A DNA stretch of 34,850 nt, taken from positions 1 through 34,850 of the forward strand of contig CALUHO010000034.1 in the NCBI GenBank assembly GCA_944320465.1. Direction: 5' to 3'. The notes beneath the pieces were generated by a model that saw only the letters and a program-made list of their open reading frames with translations, had not been told where the DNA came from and searched no databases. Source of the stretch: an uncultured Bacteroidales bacterium. Its GTDB lineage: Bacteria; Bacteroidota; Bacteroidia; Bacteroidales; P3. Below, piece after piece: positions 1 to 6,676 of the stretch. Every line of letters starts with the position of its first letter. Position 1 is the stretch's first letter. The translations under genes and the position numbers were made by a program.

Positions 1-100
1 TAAGTTAATAAAAATTGGCGATATGCGCAACTTTTTAAACATAATTCTCAAACCAAATTAATTCCGCCAACGGGTTTTTTATAATACTCAAAAGACTTCT

Positions 101-295
101 TTTTTTCAGGATGAGATTGTAGCACAATACGTGCTGATAGGTTATGATTTGCTTATCGGCATTAGTGACTATCAGCTTGTTGGCAAGGTCATGCCTGAAA
201 GCTTGAAATCGGCGTTGCCAATCATGGAACAGGTGGAAGAAGAACTGACGATGCTTCTTGGCAATGAAAATCAGGACAGCTATGGCCGGCTTTGA
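101..295 (+). pseudogene. Truncated 3' end of a gene, possibly a YhcG/DUF1016 (PDDEXK) nuclease-like protein
   Basis: The frame ending at the TGA at 293-295 reads as natural protein from about position 107 (DEIVAQYVLIGYDLLIGISD...) and has no ATG before 191; an in-frame stop lies at 59-61. The pattern Y-x-L near IGxSxYQL, then LP-x-x-E-x-x-EEEL, resembles from memory the extreme C-terminus of YhcG/DUF1016 family nucleases. That identification is tentative. The conserved N-terminal and catalytic parts are absent, so I read it as a decayed tail and not a working small gene. It ends about 20 bp before the rpmB promoter. It could instead be an unrelated orphan fragment. Confidence 0.4.
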
Positions 296-303
296 ACCTG
301 CTG

Positions 304-340
304 TCGGTATTGGATTTGTTTATTTCAAAAAAAATACCGA
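304..340. promoter_or_regulatory. 8-bp perfect inverted repeat over the rpmB promoter
   Basis: The arms TCGGTATT (304-311) and AATACCGA (333-340) are perfect complements separated by 21 nt. The right arm overlaps the inferred -7 box and the loop contains the -33 box. It could be an operator, or a weak terminator hairpin for the upstream fragment. The A-rich stretch lies inside the loop, not after the stem, so a terminator is less likely. Confidence 0.35.
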
Positions 341-346
341 CCTTTG
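315..346 (+). promoter_or_regulatory. Bacteroidetes-type promoter of rpmB
   Basis: TTTG at 315-318, a 20-nt spacer and GACCTTTG at 339-346 fit the Bacteroidetes -33 TTTG / -7 TAnnTTTG consensus with one mismatch. Initiation near 352 would give a leader of about 65 nt before the rpmB ATG at 416. Confidence 0.55.
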
Positions 347-415
347 CACTCCATTTTTGGCGGGAGTGCCGCAGCGCGGCCGATGTACGCCGCGCAATTA
401 AAAATACTTACAGCC

Positions 416-658
416 ATGTCGAAAGTTTGTGAAATAACCGGAAAGAAAGTGATGACCGGGAACTATGTTTCCCACTCCAACATCAAGACCCGTCGCAAAT
501 TCTATCCCAATTTGCAGATCAAGAAATTCTACATTCCCGAAGAAGATGCTTGGATTACTTTGCGTGTTTCCACCCAAGGCATCCGCAATATCAACAAGAA
601 GGGCATCATGAAGTGCCTGCAGGAAGCGGAAGCCAACGGGTTGCTCCGTCTTTACTAG
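416..658 (+). CDS. rpmB: 50S ribosomal protein L28
   Basis: This 80-residue protein begins MSKVCEITGKKVMTGN, the standard start of L28, and carries the later motif RVSTQGIRNINKKGI that matches the L28 fold. L28 is a late-assembling large-subunit protein in the cytoplasm. The open frame continues upstream to 344, but 416 is chosen because it gives the family N-terminus and a sensible distance from the promoter at 315-346. The length is normal or slightly short. In many Bacteroidetes rpmB is followed by rpmG and a DUF4295 gene; here neither follows, and a hairpin terminator comes 68 bp after the stop, so it appears monocistronic. Identification is secure. Confidence 0.95.
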   Translation: MSKVCEITGKKVMTGNYVSHSNIKTRRKFYPNLQIKKFYIPEEDAWITLRVSTQGIRNINKKGIMKCLQEAEANGLLRLY

Positions 659-726
659 GAACAGGTTTCCTGTAGAAGATTTTCCGACCCGGTTGTTTTC
701 TTCTATTAGGGTAAATATTTAGAAAG

Positions 727-756
727 GCCGCTTGTGGTATCCGCAGGCGGCTTTTT
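727..756. terminator. Rho-independent terminator after rpmB
   Basis: An imperfect stem (GCCGCTTGTGG at 727-737 against CGCAGGCGGC at 742-751) with a 4-nt loop is followed by TTTTT. It lies between rpmB (plus) and the convergent nuclease gene (minus). On the minus strand the stem is followed by CCTTTCT, so it may work weakly in both directions. Confidence 0.7.
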
Positions 757-841
757 GGCGTATAGGAAAGTCTGACCTCGGGTCGGGCTTCATCGAGGCT
801 AATAATTCCAATTGCAATGCTTCCAATGCGAGACTGTTTCC

Positions 842-890
842 GGGCGCATCTGCTTCCGCTGAAAAGTCCAGCAAGGCAGCGGATGCGCCC
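842..890. repeat. Hairpin-forming inverted repeat downstream of the nuclease gene
   Basis: GGGCGCATC (842-850) and GATGCGCCC (882-890) are perfect 9-bp complements, extended by partial pairing inside. It is 22 bp after the nuclease stop on the minus strand. No T tract follows, so it may act as an mRNA 3'-end stabiliser and not as a classical terminator. Confidence 0.5.
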
Positions 891-912
891 CTATGGCAGC
901 CGTCGTGCAGTC

Positions 913-1974
913 TTATAAGACCGATATTTTCTTCGCGGTGCTTAGTCTCCCTTTTTGAATCTTGACGATATATACTCCGGCGGCGGGCAGCGTGAAAGCA
1001 AAGCGGCTTTGTTTTACGGAGGAGTGGCAAATTTGCCGTCCGGACACATCCACGATTTCCACGCTGTCGAACAATCCTCCATTGTATTCCAATTGCAGGA
1101 AACGTCCCGAAGTCCGCAGCGAGCATTGATTCCAGAATCTTTCCTCTATGCCGCTTTCCTCGCCGGTGAACGGCGTGCCGTCATCACCCCAGATCTTTTC
1201 CGCTAGCTCTGGGTAATCGATAAACGGATTCCGGTTCCCTTGAATCTCGTACACCGCATTGTTCCGGGCAATTTCCTTTTCGCTGACCGGATCCTGCTCA
1301 TGCCATTCCAGCAGCATGTTCTTGGCCCAATCCGTGAATGTCTGCTGGTTATTTCCGGCCAACATGTCCGATTTCCAGTTTGCCACTTTTTCCTGGTAAC
1401 AAGTGGCCATGTAAAAATAGGTGCGTGCAAAGTCTCCTTTGTACTCGTCCACCGGTTCAAAGACGGTCTTGCCATAACCTGGATAACCGCATGTCCCCAA
1501 TTGGCTGCCAGCCGTGGAGGTGAAAGTGGCCCGGCCTTCCTTGACTTCCCCGAACGGGTAGTTGCTGCGCCGGCTGTTCACATAGCCCGAAACCGGGTAC
1601 AAATGGAACAAGTCCGTATACATGGGATACCCGTCATCGAACCAGCTTTTGGGCATGGAATGTTCCCGGTTATAGCAGACACATTGGTCCTGTTCATTTC
1701 CCGAACTTCCGCTCCCGCACTGATCCTCTTGAAACTCGAATAGGCAATCGTTATACATATCAATGATATAGCCGTCCCCGTCCACATCCGTTTCCCCGAA
1801 AGCCGTCCACAATTCGGCATAGCTGAGCTGCTCATGCCTAAAGATACATTGCCAGAGGGCCCTTTTCAGCTCGTAACCGCTCTTGTTCAATGCATTGTCG
1901 TAATATCCATCCGGGACTTGCGCCCATGCCATCCATGGCAGCATACCTATCAGGGAGACAATCAGTTTTTTCAT
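913..1974 (-). CDS. Secreted endonuclease I with T9SS C-terminal sorting domain
   Basis: This 353-residue protein starts with a signal peptide (MKKLIVSLIGMLPWMAWAQ). The endonuclease I (EndA/NucM, PF04231) core follows: a Cys-rich insert, the NREHSMPKSW motif with the catalytic His, then PMYTDLFHLYP and VNSRRSNYPFGEV, all typical of the family. The last roughly 75 residues (VDVSGRQICH... AAGVYIVKIQKG) match a type A T9SS sorting domain, which directs export across the outer membrane and then processing. The likely role is degradation of extracellular DNA for nutrients. The start at 1974 is preferred over one 10 codons upstream because it begins the signal peptide. It lies 149 bp after lptE on the same strand. 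Family assignment is secure; T9SS export is inferred from the domain. Confidence 0.9.
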   Translation of the reverse strand: MKKLIVSLIGMLPWMAWAQVPDGYYDNALNKSGYELKRALWQCIFRHEQLSYAELWTAFGETDVDGDGYIIDMYNDCLFEFQEDQCGSGSSGNEQDQCVCYNREHSMPKSWFDDGYPMYTDLFHLYPVSGYVNSRRSNYPFGEVKEGRATFTSTAGSQLGTCGYPGYGKTVFEPVDEYKGDFARTYFYMATCYQEKVANWKSDMLAGNNQQTFTDWAKNMLLEWHEQDPVSEKEIARNNAVYEIQGNRNPFIDYPELAEKIWGDDGTPFTGEESGIEERFWNQCSLRTSGRFLQLEYNGGLFDSVEIVDVSGRQICHSSVKQSRFAFTLPAAGVYIVKIQKGRLSTAKKISVL

Positions 1975-2123
1975 GATATTATGGTATTGGATTTTCGGTT
2001 CCATGCATCAGGTGTTTTTTTCATTTTGCAATATTCCTCTGTTGCTTCGACCCCATCGGATGTAAATGCTTCATCGGTCCGCTCGGTCATCCGTCGCTCT
2101 TCTCCAAGCCGTTTTCCCGCTTC

Positions 2124-2633
2124 TTACCAGTTAACGAAGGCTCTTTGGTAAATATCGTCCACCAATTCCTCCGTGATTTCCTCAATCAGGCCCGATTCCA
2201 CGGACGAGAGGCTCAGCGTGGCATCGTAGTCCCGGTAGCGGGAAAAACTTTGGTTAAAATTGGACTTGCTATCAAAACGGTTCACATAACGTACTTGTAC
2301 TGTGATGGTGAGTCGGTTCATCGCAGCCTTGTCATCGCTTTGGATTGAAGTGGGGGTGACGGAGTAACCTGTGATTTCACCGTTAAACTGTAGATCGGCG
2401 AAACCGTCTATCAGGTTAAGGTTGCTGTTGTTGACCAAGTATTCTTTAAGCCGGTCGGTGAAAGTGGAACTCAAGGTCGGCTGTACCGAGGGAGCCCGGT
2501 TCCGGAAGTATCCCACGCTCAGCGTCCGGGCTTGTTCGGGGATGGATGCTCCTGAAAACGAGTATTTTATTGTGCATCCGGACAGGGCGGAGAACAATAA
2601 GGCAAAAATCAGTGTGACAAACCTTTTGATCAT
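2124..2633 (-). CDS. lptE: LPS assembly lipoprotein LptE
   Basis: A 169-residue lipoprotein. The signal peptide ends in a lipobox (LSALSGC), followed by IKYSFSGASIPEQARTLSVG, the conserved start of Bacteroidetes LptE. LptE plugs the LptD barrel in the outer membrane and helps insert lipopolysaccharide. The central beta-strand segment FNGEITGYSVTPTSI and the end EITEELVDDIYQRAFVNW are typical. The ATG lies 2 bp after the stop of the sigma-54 activator gene, so the two are certainly cotranscribed; this pairing recurs in Bacteroidetes. The usual downstream secG is not seen here; a nuclease gene follows instead. Confidence 0.92.
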   Translation of the reverse strand: MIKRFVTLIFALLFSALSGCTIKYSFSGASIPEQARTLSVGYFRNRAPSVQPTLSSTFTDRLKEYLVNNSNLNLIDGFADLQFNGEITGYSVTPTSIQSDDKAAMNRLTITVQVRYVNRFDSKSNFNQSFSRYRDYDATLSLSSVESGLIEEITEELVDDIYQRAFVNW

Positions 2634-2635
2634 GG

Positions 2636-3928
2636 CTATTCTTCCATTGCGATACCGTATTCCTTGATTTTCCGGTAGATGGTTCTTTCGGAAATCCCCA
2701 GTTCGGCAGCGGCTTTCCTACGGTTACCGTGGTATTTCACCAAGGCTTTTTCGATTAGTATTTTTTCTCGTTTCTCAAGGCTCAAGTCTTCATCTTCGAC
2801 TGTTCGCGTAGGCTCGGTGATGACTTCGGCCTGTGCCTGCGGGATTACGAACGCACCGTGTTCTTCGCTTCGTTTGGGGAAGTTGTCATGGCCGGCTTCG
2901 GCAGGAATCAGGGTGTAAGTATTCCGTCCCGAAGAGAAGGTAGGGGCGGGGTGGTTGTCGATTCCTGGGGAGATTCCCTCTGCCGTGCGGGAGGCGGGGA
3001 TGTGGCCGTCGCTGAGCTGGGCTACTGCTTCTTGCAGCTGATGGATGTCCTTCTGCATATCGAACAGTACGCTGTAGAGGATTTCCCGTTCGTTCATGCC
3101 GCTGGCGTTGCCGTTCTTGCCAAGAAGCACCGGCAGGCGGGACACGTTCATGTCGGGCAGCGAGCGTTTCAAGGCTTCCGCGCTCAGCGTGCGGTCTTTC
3201 TCTATGATGGTAATCTGTTCGCTGACGTTTTTGAGTTGGCGTACATTGCCCGGCCAAGGGTAGGAGATTAATAGCTGACGGGCTTCCTCGCTGAGGGTCA
3301 AAGGCGGGATATGGTATTTCTCGCTGGTGTCGGTGGAGAACTTGCGGAATAGCAGCTCGATGTCTTCCGGGCGTTGGCGCAAGGAAGGCACCTGGATCGT
3401 GATGGCGTTGAGGCGGTAGTAGAGGTCTTCCCGGAATCGGCCCAACTGAATCTGCTCAGGCACGTTCACGTTGGTGGCGGCTACTACCCGTACATTGGTT
3501 TTCTGTGCTTTGGAAGAACCTACTTTGAGGAATTCCCCGGTTTCCAGGACGCGCAGCAGGCGGACCTGGGTACTGAGCGGAAGCTCGGCCACTTCATCCA
3601 GGAAGATGGTCCCTCCGTTGGCTTCCTCGAAATAACCTTTCCGCGCTTCGCGGGCGTCGGTGAACGATCCTTTTTCATGTCCGAAGAGTTCGGAATCTAT
3701 CGTGCCTTCGGGTATCGCCCCGCAGTTGATGGCCACGTAGCTGTTGTGTTTGCGGGCGCTCAGCTCGTGGATGATTTTCGGGAAGAATTCCTTTCCCGAT
3801 CCGCTTTCACCCAATACCAAGACGCTCAGGTCCGTGTTGGCAACCTGGGCGGCGATGTCTATGGCTCGGTTGAGCAAGGGGGAATTGCCGATGATGCCGA
3901 ACCGCTGTTTTATGCTTTGAATGTCCAT
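2636..3928 (-). CDS. Sigma-54 interaction domain transcriptional activator
   Basis: This 430-residue protein begins directly with the AAA+ domain and has no receiver or sensor domain. Walker A is GESGSGKE (about residues 40-47), Walker B is GGTIFLDE (about 105-112), the arginine finger region is FREDLYYRL (about 165-173), and a Fis-type helix-turn-helix (RRKAAAELGISERTIYRKI) lies at the C-terminus after a linker of about 100 residues. The sigma-54 contact loop reads GSFTDA (about 87-92) instead of GAFTGA, which is unusual. The frame stays open to 4372 through a family A element, but 3928 is chosen because MDIQSIKQRFGIIG is the family start and the promoter at 4042-4075 lies inside the longer frame. 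It is cotranscribed with lptE. Target genes cannot be told from sequence. Confidence 0.9.
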   Translation of the reverse strand: MDIQSIKQRFGIIGNSPLLNRAIDIAAQVANTDLSVLVLGESGSGKEFFPKIIHELSARKHNSYVAINCGAIPEGTIDSELFGHEKGSFTDAREARKGYFEEANGGTIFLDEVAELPLSTQVRLLRVLETGEFLKVGSSKAQKTNVRVVAATNVNVPEQIQLGRFREDLYYRLNAITIQVPSLRQRPEDIELLFRKFSTDTSEKYHIPPLTLSEEARQLLISYPWPGNVRQLKNVSEQITIIEKDRTLSAEALKRSLPDMNVSRLPVLLGKNGNASGMNEREILYSVLFDMQKDIHQLQEAVAQLSDGHIPASRTAEGISPGIDNHPAPTFSSGRNTYTLIPAEAGHDNFPKRSEEHGAFVIPQAQAEVITEPTRTVEDEDLSLEKREKILIEKALVKYHGNRRKAAAELGISERTIYRKIKEYGIAMEE

Positions 3929-4041
3929 GATGGCTGTTTTAGCTATACCGGGCTTTGAAGCCGCTTGCTGCCGCTTTCCGGCGCGTGAATCTTGTGTGCA
4001 AGCGGGGGTGCTTTGTTGAGGCTTCAATAGCAGCCAAGTTT

Positions 4042-4075
4042 CAAAGTTACGCAAAATTTCGACAGGTTTGCCAAA
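4042..4075 (-). promoter_or_regulatory. Promoter of the sigma-54 activator-lptE operon
   Basis: On the minus strand TAACTTTG (4049-4042) matches the -7 TAnnTTTG consensus exactly. A TTTG at 4075-4072 gives a spacer of 22 nt, slightly long. The family A copy ending at 4106 lies about 30 bp upstream, so the insertion spared the core promoter. Confidence 0.6.
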
Positions 4076-4105
4076 ATCTCCTCTTAAGGCAGGTTCCGAG
4101 TTTAT

Positions 4106-4298
4106 CCCAAATCGGTCATTAGACACGCCGGGGCTGTTTTCGGTTAGGAAAATGAGGCTTTCGGGCATCTTGCCCGCCTCTGTCCGCATCCTGTTTCTCG
4201 CTACGCCTCGACGTAGCCCGCTACGCCTTCGGCTAGGCGAGAAGCATGCTGCATGACACAAGCGGGCAATCTCCCCAAAGTCTAATGACCGATTTGGG
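4106..4298 (-). mobile_element. Family A MITE, copy 1 (193 bp)
   Basis: Ends are the 19-bp perfect inverted repeat CCCAAATCGGTCATTAGAC. It is flanked by a 5-bp duplication TTTAT at 4101-4105 and 4299-4303. It sits between the activator promoter and the 3' end of the ATPase pseudogene, 10 bp past that gene's stop codon. It has no transposase and is called a non-autonomous element. The strand follows the orientation in which the end reading CCC...AGACTTTGGGGAG comes first. Confidence 0.93.
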
Positions 4299-4313
4299 TT
4301 TATAGCACATGTC

Positions 4314-5200
4314 TTAATACAAGCATCCGAAGATCCACAAAGGGATTCGGTTGCCATTCCCCACTTCCTCATTGTCGATGGCCAGATAACTGTCGGGCAG
4401 GTTGGTGGTTTGGTCGAAGGTTTTCTGTGCGCCGCCTACTCAAACAGGTATTTGTTGTTGGATAAAGAATCCCCCTGCTTGGGCATGGACAACGAGGTCA
4501 CGGCACCCACTTGGTCGGCAAAAAAAGTTTCGCGTTGGGTCCCTTTGGAAATGCGGCAGCCTGAAGCTTTCATCAAGTTTGTGTTTTCAAGATAAATCTT
4601 TTTGGGCCCGACCAAGTGTTTGTTGTCTTTTAACCCAAATCGGTCATTAGACACGCCGTGTCTGTTTTTGATTGGGAAAATGAGGCTTTCGGGCATCTTG
4701 CCCGCTTCTGTCCGCATCCTGTTTCTCGCTACGCCTCGACGTAGCCCGCTACGCCTTCGGCTAGGCGAGAAGCATGCTGCATGACACAAGCGGGCAATCT
4801 CCCCAAAGTCTAATGACCGATTTGGGTTTAATTTGTCTGTCAGTAAAATGCGTAGGGCTGCTTTTCTAACCAATAGGGCATTTTCAGGGTTTGGTCTCGG
4901 GTCGATTCCAGGCTTGCCGAAAGTTGACGGATGTTGAGTTTCAAGGGAATGTTTTCCGCAATGACCATCAATAGCTTTTTTATCTTTTGCTTGGTTGCAT
5001 AGGTTATTGATTCCTCTACGGCTGCAATATCGTTGTTTATGACTGTCTGTGTCACTTCTCCAATGCGTGCAGGATAGTCTTTCCCGCTGGTTTTGCAATA
5101 GGGGTAGTAACCGGCGTCAAGGTATTTTTCAAAATATTTCAGTACTTTTATCTCGGATATTGCATCCATGGCATAGTGGACGTGTTCCTTTGATACCCAG
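4314..5200 (-). pseudogene. Broken AAA-type ATPase with DUF4143 C-terminal region, interrupted by a family A element
   Basis: Read on the minus strand, 5200 to about 4860 encodes EHVHYAMDAISEIKVLKYFEKYL...YYPYC and ITYATKQKIKKLLMVIAE...LESTRDQTLKM. After a one-base slip near 4860 it continues LEKAALRILLTDKL. A 193-bp element (4634-4826) then interrupts it, and KDNKHLVGPKKIYLENTNLM follows. A second slip near 4437 leads to VGGAQKTFDQ...RIPLWIFGCLY and a stop at 4314. These pieces, in order, match the C-terminal half of DUF4143-type ATPases found in many Bacteroidetes. The ATP-binding N-terminus is missing. Two frameshifts plus the truncation mean it cannot make a working protein. The fragment is valuable because it records the insertion site exactly. 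Confidence 0.85.
4634..4826 (-). mobile_element. Family A MITE, copy 2, inserted in the ATPase pseudogene
   Basis: 193 bp with the same 19-bp ends, flanked by TTTAA at 4629-4633 and 4827-4831. Deleting the element and one TTTAA rejoins codons for LLTDKL and KDNKHLVG, which restores the ATPase family sequence without a gap. The added 198 bp equals 66 codons, and the minus-strand frame stays open right through the element. Confidence 0.95.
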
Positions 5201-5360
5201 CAGTTTTGCATCCCTGTTGACTTGCTTGTAAAGGTATCTTTTGAATTTTGAATTTCAGGTTTGTGGTTGCCAAATTTCTGTGGTAAATGTTCAATAATGG
5301 CTGGATGTCGGAGTATTCCTTGGCAATTTTCTGATTTTGACGATTGCAGATATATAAAGA

Positions 5361-5450
5361 CGCCTTTGTAGGAGTGTATTTTTATAGAAAAAACTCTTTT
5401 GTGAAAGTATATTTTTGTGTAAAAACACTTTTGTAGAAGTGTAAATAGCG
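5361..5450. repeat. Three imperfect 33-bp tandem repeats
   Basis: Units start at 5361, 5394 and 5426, each built on CTTTTGTrrnAGTGTATTTT followed by an A tract. The third contains the near-palindrome ACACTTTTGTAGAAGTGT (5425-5442), and 17 of its 18 bases recur at 21550-21567. The period of 33 or 32 would give 11-residue repeats if translated. Confidence 0.7.
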
Positions 5451-5452
5451 AT

Positions 5453-5550
5453 GATTCCCTTGAATGGATGAGATACAAGGCACGCGAGGGTGAAGGCGAC
5501 CGAGCCTGAATCCCTCGCGCAACGAAGTAGATTACCCATTATCACACACC
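5453..5550 (-). repeat. Family C palindromic element, copy 1
   Basis: On the minus strand it starts GGTGTGTGATAATGGGTAAT and then CTACTTCGTTGCG, and ends GTATCTCATCCATTC. Both ends match those of copies 2 and 3 at 27017-27313. An internal GCGAGGG...CCCTCGC pairing is also present. It lies directly downstream of yebC and could serve as a transcript 3' hairpin. Confidence 0.7.
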
Positions 5551-5554
5551 GACT

Positions 5555-6268
5555 TTATTTCATGTTGGTGTACACGTTCTGCACATCATCATCCTCCTCA
5601 ATCCTGTCGATAAGCTTCTGCACGTCTTCCTGTTCGGCTTCGCTTAACTCCTTGGTGTCGGTAGGGATACGGTCGAAACGGGCGCTGACCAGTTCAAAAC
5701 CGTTGCTTTCGATGTATTTCTGGATATCGCCGTAGGCTTCGAAAGGCGCGTAAATCGTGATGTTGCCGGTTTCGTCATCCATGAAGATTTCATCGATGCC
5801 GCAGTCGATCAGTTCCAGTTCCAGCTCTTCCATGTCAACCCCGTCTTTGGGCTTGATGTTGAAAACGCATTTGTGTTCGAACATGAAGGAAAGGCAGCCG
5901 GTCACGCCCAAGGAGCAGCCCGCTTTCGTGAAGTACGAACGCAGGTTGGCTACCGTGCGCTGGTGGTTGTCGGTGGCTGTTTCAATCAAAATGCCGATGC
6001 CGTGGGGGCCGTATCCTTCGTATACGATTTCTTTGTAGTCTTTCTGATCCTTTTCCGTGGCACGTTTGATGGCCCGTTCGATATTGTCCTTGGGCATGTT
6101 TTCCGACTTGGCGGTCTGGATAATGGCTCTCAGACGGGGGTTCGTAGCCGGGTCGCTTCCGTTCTTGGCTGCAATCGTGATTTCCTTGCCCAGACGGGTG
6201 AAGGTGCGGGCCATGTTGCCCCAGCGTTTGAATTTGCGGGCTTTTCTATACTCAAATGCTCTTCCCAT
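5555..6268 (-). CDS. YebC/TACO1 family protein
   Basis: A complete 237-residue member of the YebC/PmpR/TACO1 family. It begins MGRAFEYRKARKFKRWGNMARTF and continues ITIAAKNGSDPATNPRLR, the conserved N-terminal region, then KSENMPKDNIERAIKRA and YEGYGPHGIGILIETATDN. Members act as cytoplasmic DNA-binding regulators or, as shown more recently for some, as translation factors that relieve ribosome stalling at proline stretches. Which applies here cannot be told. The acidic tail (RIEEDDDVQNVYTNMK) is normal. It is 408 bp from yidC on the same strand, with repeats between, so it is probably transcribed separately. A family C element abuts its 3' end. Confidence 0.93.
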   Translation of the reverse strand: MGRAFEYRKARKFKRWGNMARTFTRLGKEITIAAKNGSDPATNPRLRAIIQTAKSENMPKDNIERAIKRATEKDQKDYKEIVYEGYGPHGIGILIETATDNHQRTVANLRSYFTKAGCSLGVTGCLSFMFEHKCVFNIKPKDGVDMEELELELIDCGIDEIFMDDETGNITIYAPFEAYGDIQKYIESNGFELVSARFDRIPTDTKELSEAEQEDVQKLIDRIEEDDDVQNVYTNMK

Positions 6269-6303
6269 ATTATAAATATTATAACTGTTTGTACTCTATT
6301 GGA

Positions 6304-6425
6304 GGCTGGGTTTCTCGAATGCATCTGCTTTGTTGCACTCCCTTGGCGAATCCTCACGTACAGAAGTACGCTCCGGTTCGCCGGCGGTCGTGCGCCGCGC
6401 ATCTGCTATTCGATAACCCCCAGCC
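6304..6425. repeat. Family C palindromic element, copy 5 (divergent)
   Basis: About 122 bp with short inverted ends GGCTGGG (6304-6310) and CCCAGCC (6419-6425). The interior CACGTACAGAAGTACGCTCC is very close to that of copy 2, and GGTCGTGCGCC is shared with copy 4. It lies upstream of yebC. Assignment to family C rests on these shared blocks. Confidence 0.6.
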
Positions 6426-6508
6426 GTTTACTTGGCGGCTGTTTTTCTCAAGCCGTCTATTTGGCGACTGGGATTTCCCGCCGTTTGCCTGGCGACTGGA
6501 ATTTACCA
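6422..6508. repeat. Three 29-bp imperfect tandem repeats
   Basis: Units at 6422-6450, 6451-6479 and 6480-6508 follow GCCGTnTnnnTGGCGrCTG plus an AT-richer tail. Each unit can form a small GCCG/CGGC stem. The array directly abuts family C copy 5. No function is evident. The rest of the 6269-6676 gap holds no recognisable gene. Confidence 0.65.
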
Positions 6509-6676
6509 TCTTCGTGTCTTCCGGGGCATTTTCCGCATGGCCGCAATGTCGTTGTGGACGTTACCACGCCTCCGGACGTATTGCCCCGATTCTTTAGCCC
6601 GTGTTCCGATAGGCTCCAATCCCTTTTGTCGGTTGGGGTTTCGGGTTTCTGGAAGTGCAGTTCCCTTAAGCCCCTT

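Larger units (their letters stand above)
5201..5554. other. Intergenic stretch holding tandem 33-bp repeats and a family C element
   Basis: No gene is supported here. An open frame on the minus strand runs across it from the ATPase fragment to 5478, but its sequence is low-complexity repeat translation. The contents are the 33-bp tandem repeats (5361-5450) and family C copy 1 (about 5453-5550), which abuts the yebC stop codon. Confidence 0.6.

Noticed and set aside
3929..4372. N-terminal extension of the sigma-54 activator through family A copy 1
   Set aside because: The frame is open, but it is the translated MITE plus an unconserved linker, and the consensus promoter at 4042-4075 lies inside it.
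4436..5098. A 220-residue minus-strand protein spanning the element
   Set aside because: It joins an out-of-frame piece, the MITE translation and part of a decayed ATPase; no start or complete domain supports it.
6422..6508. CRISPR array
   Set aside because: The repeats are contiguous without unique spacers, are imperfect, number only three, and no cas genes are present.
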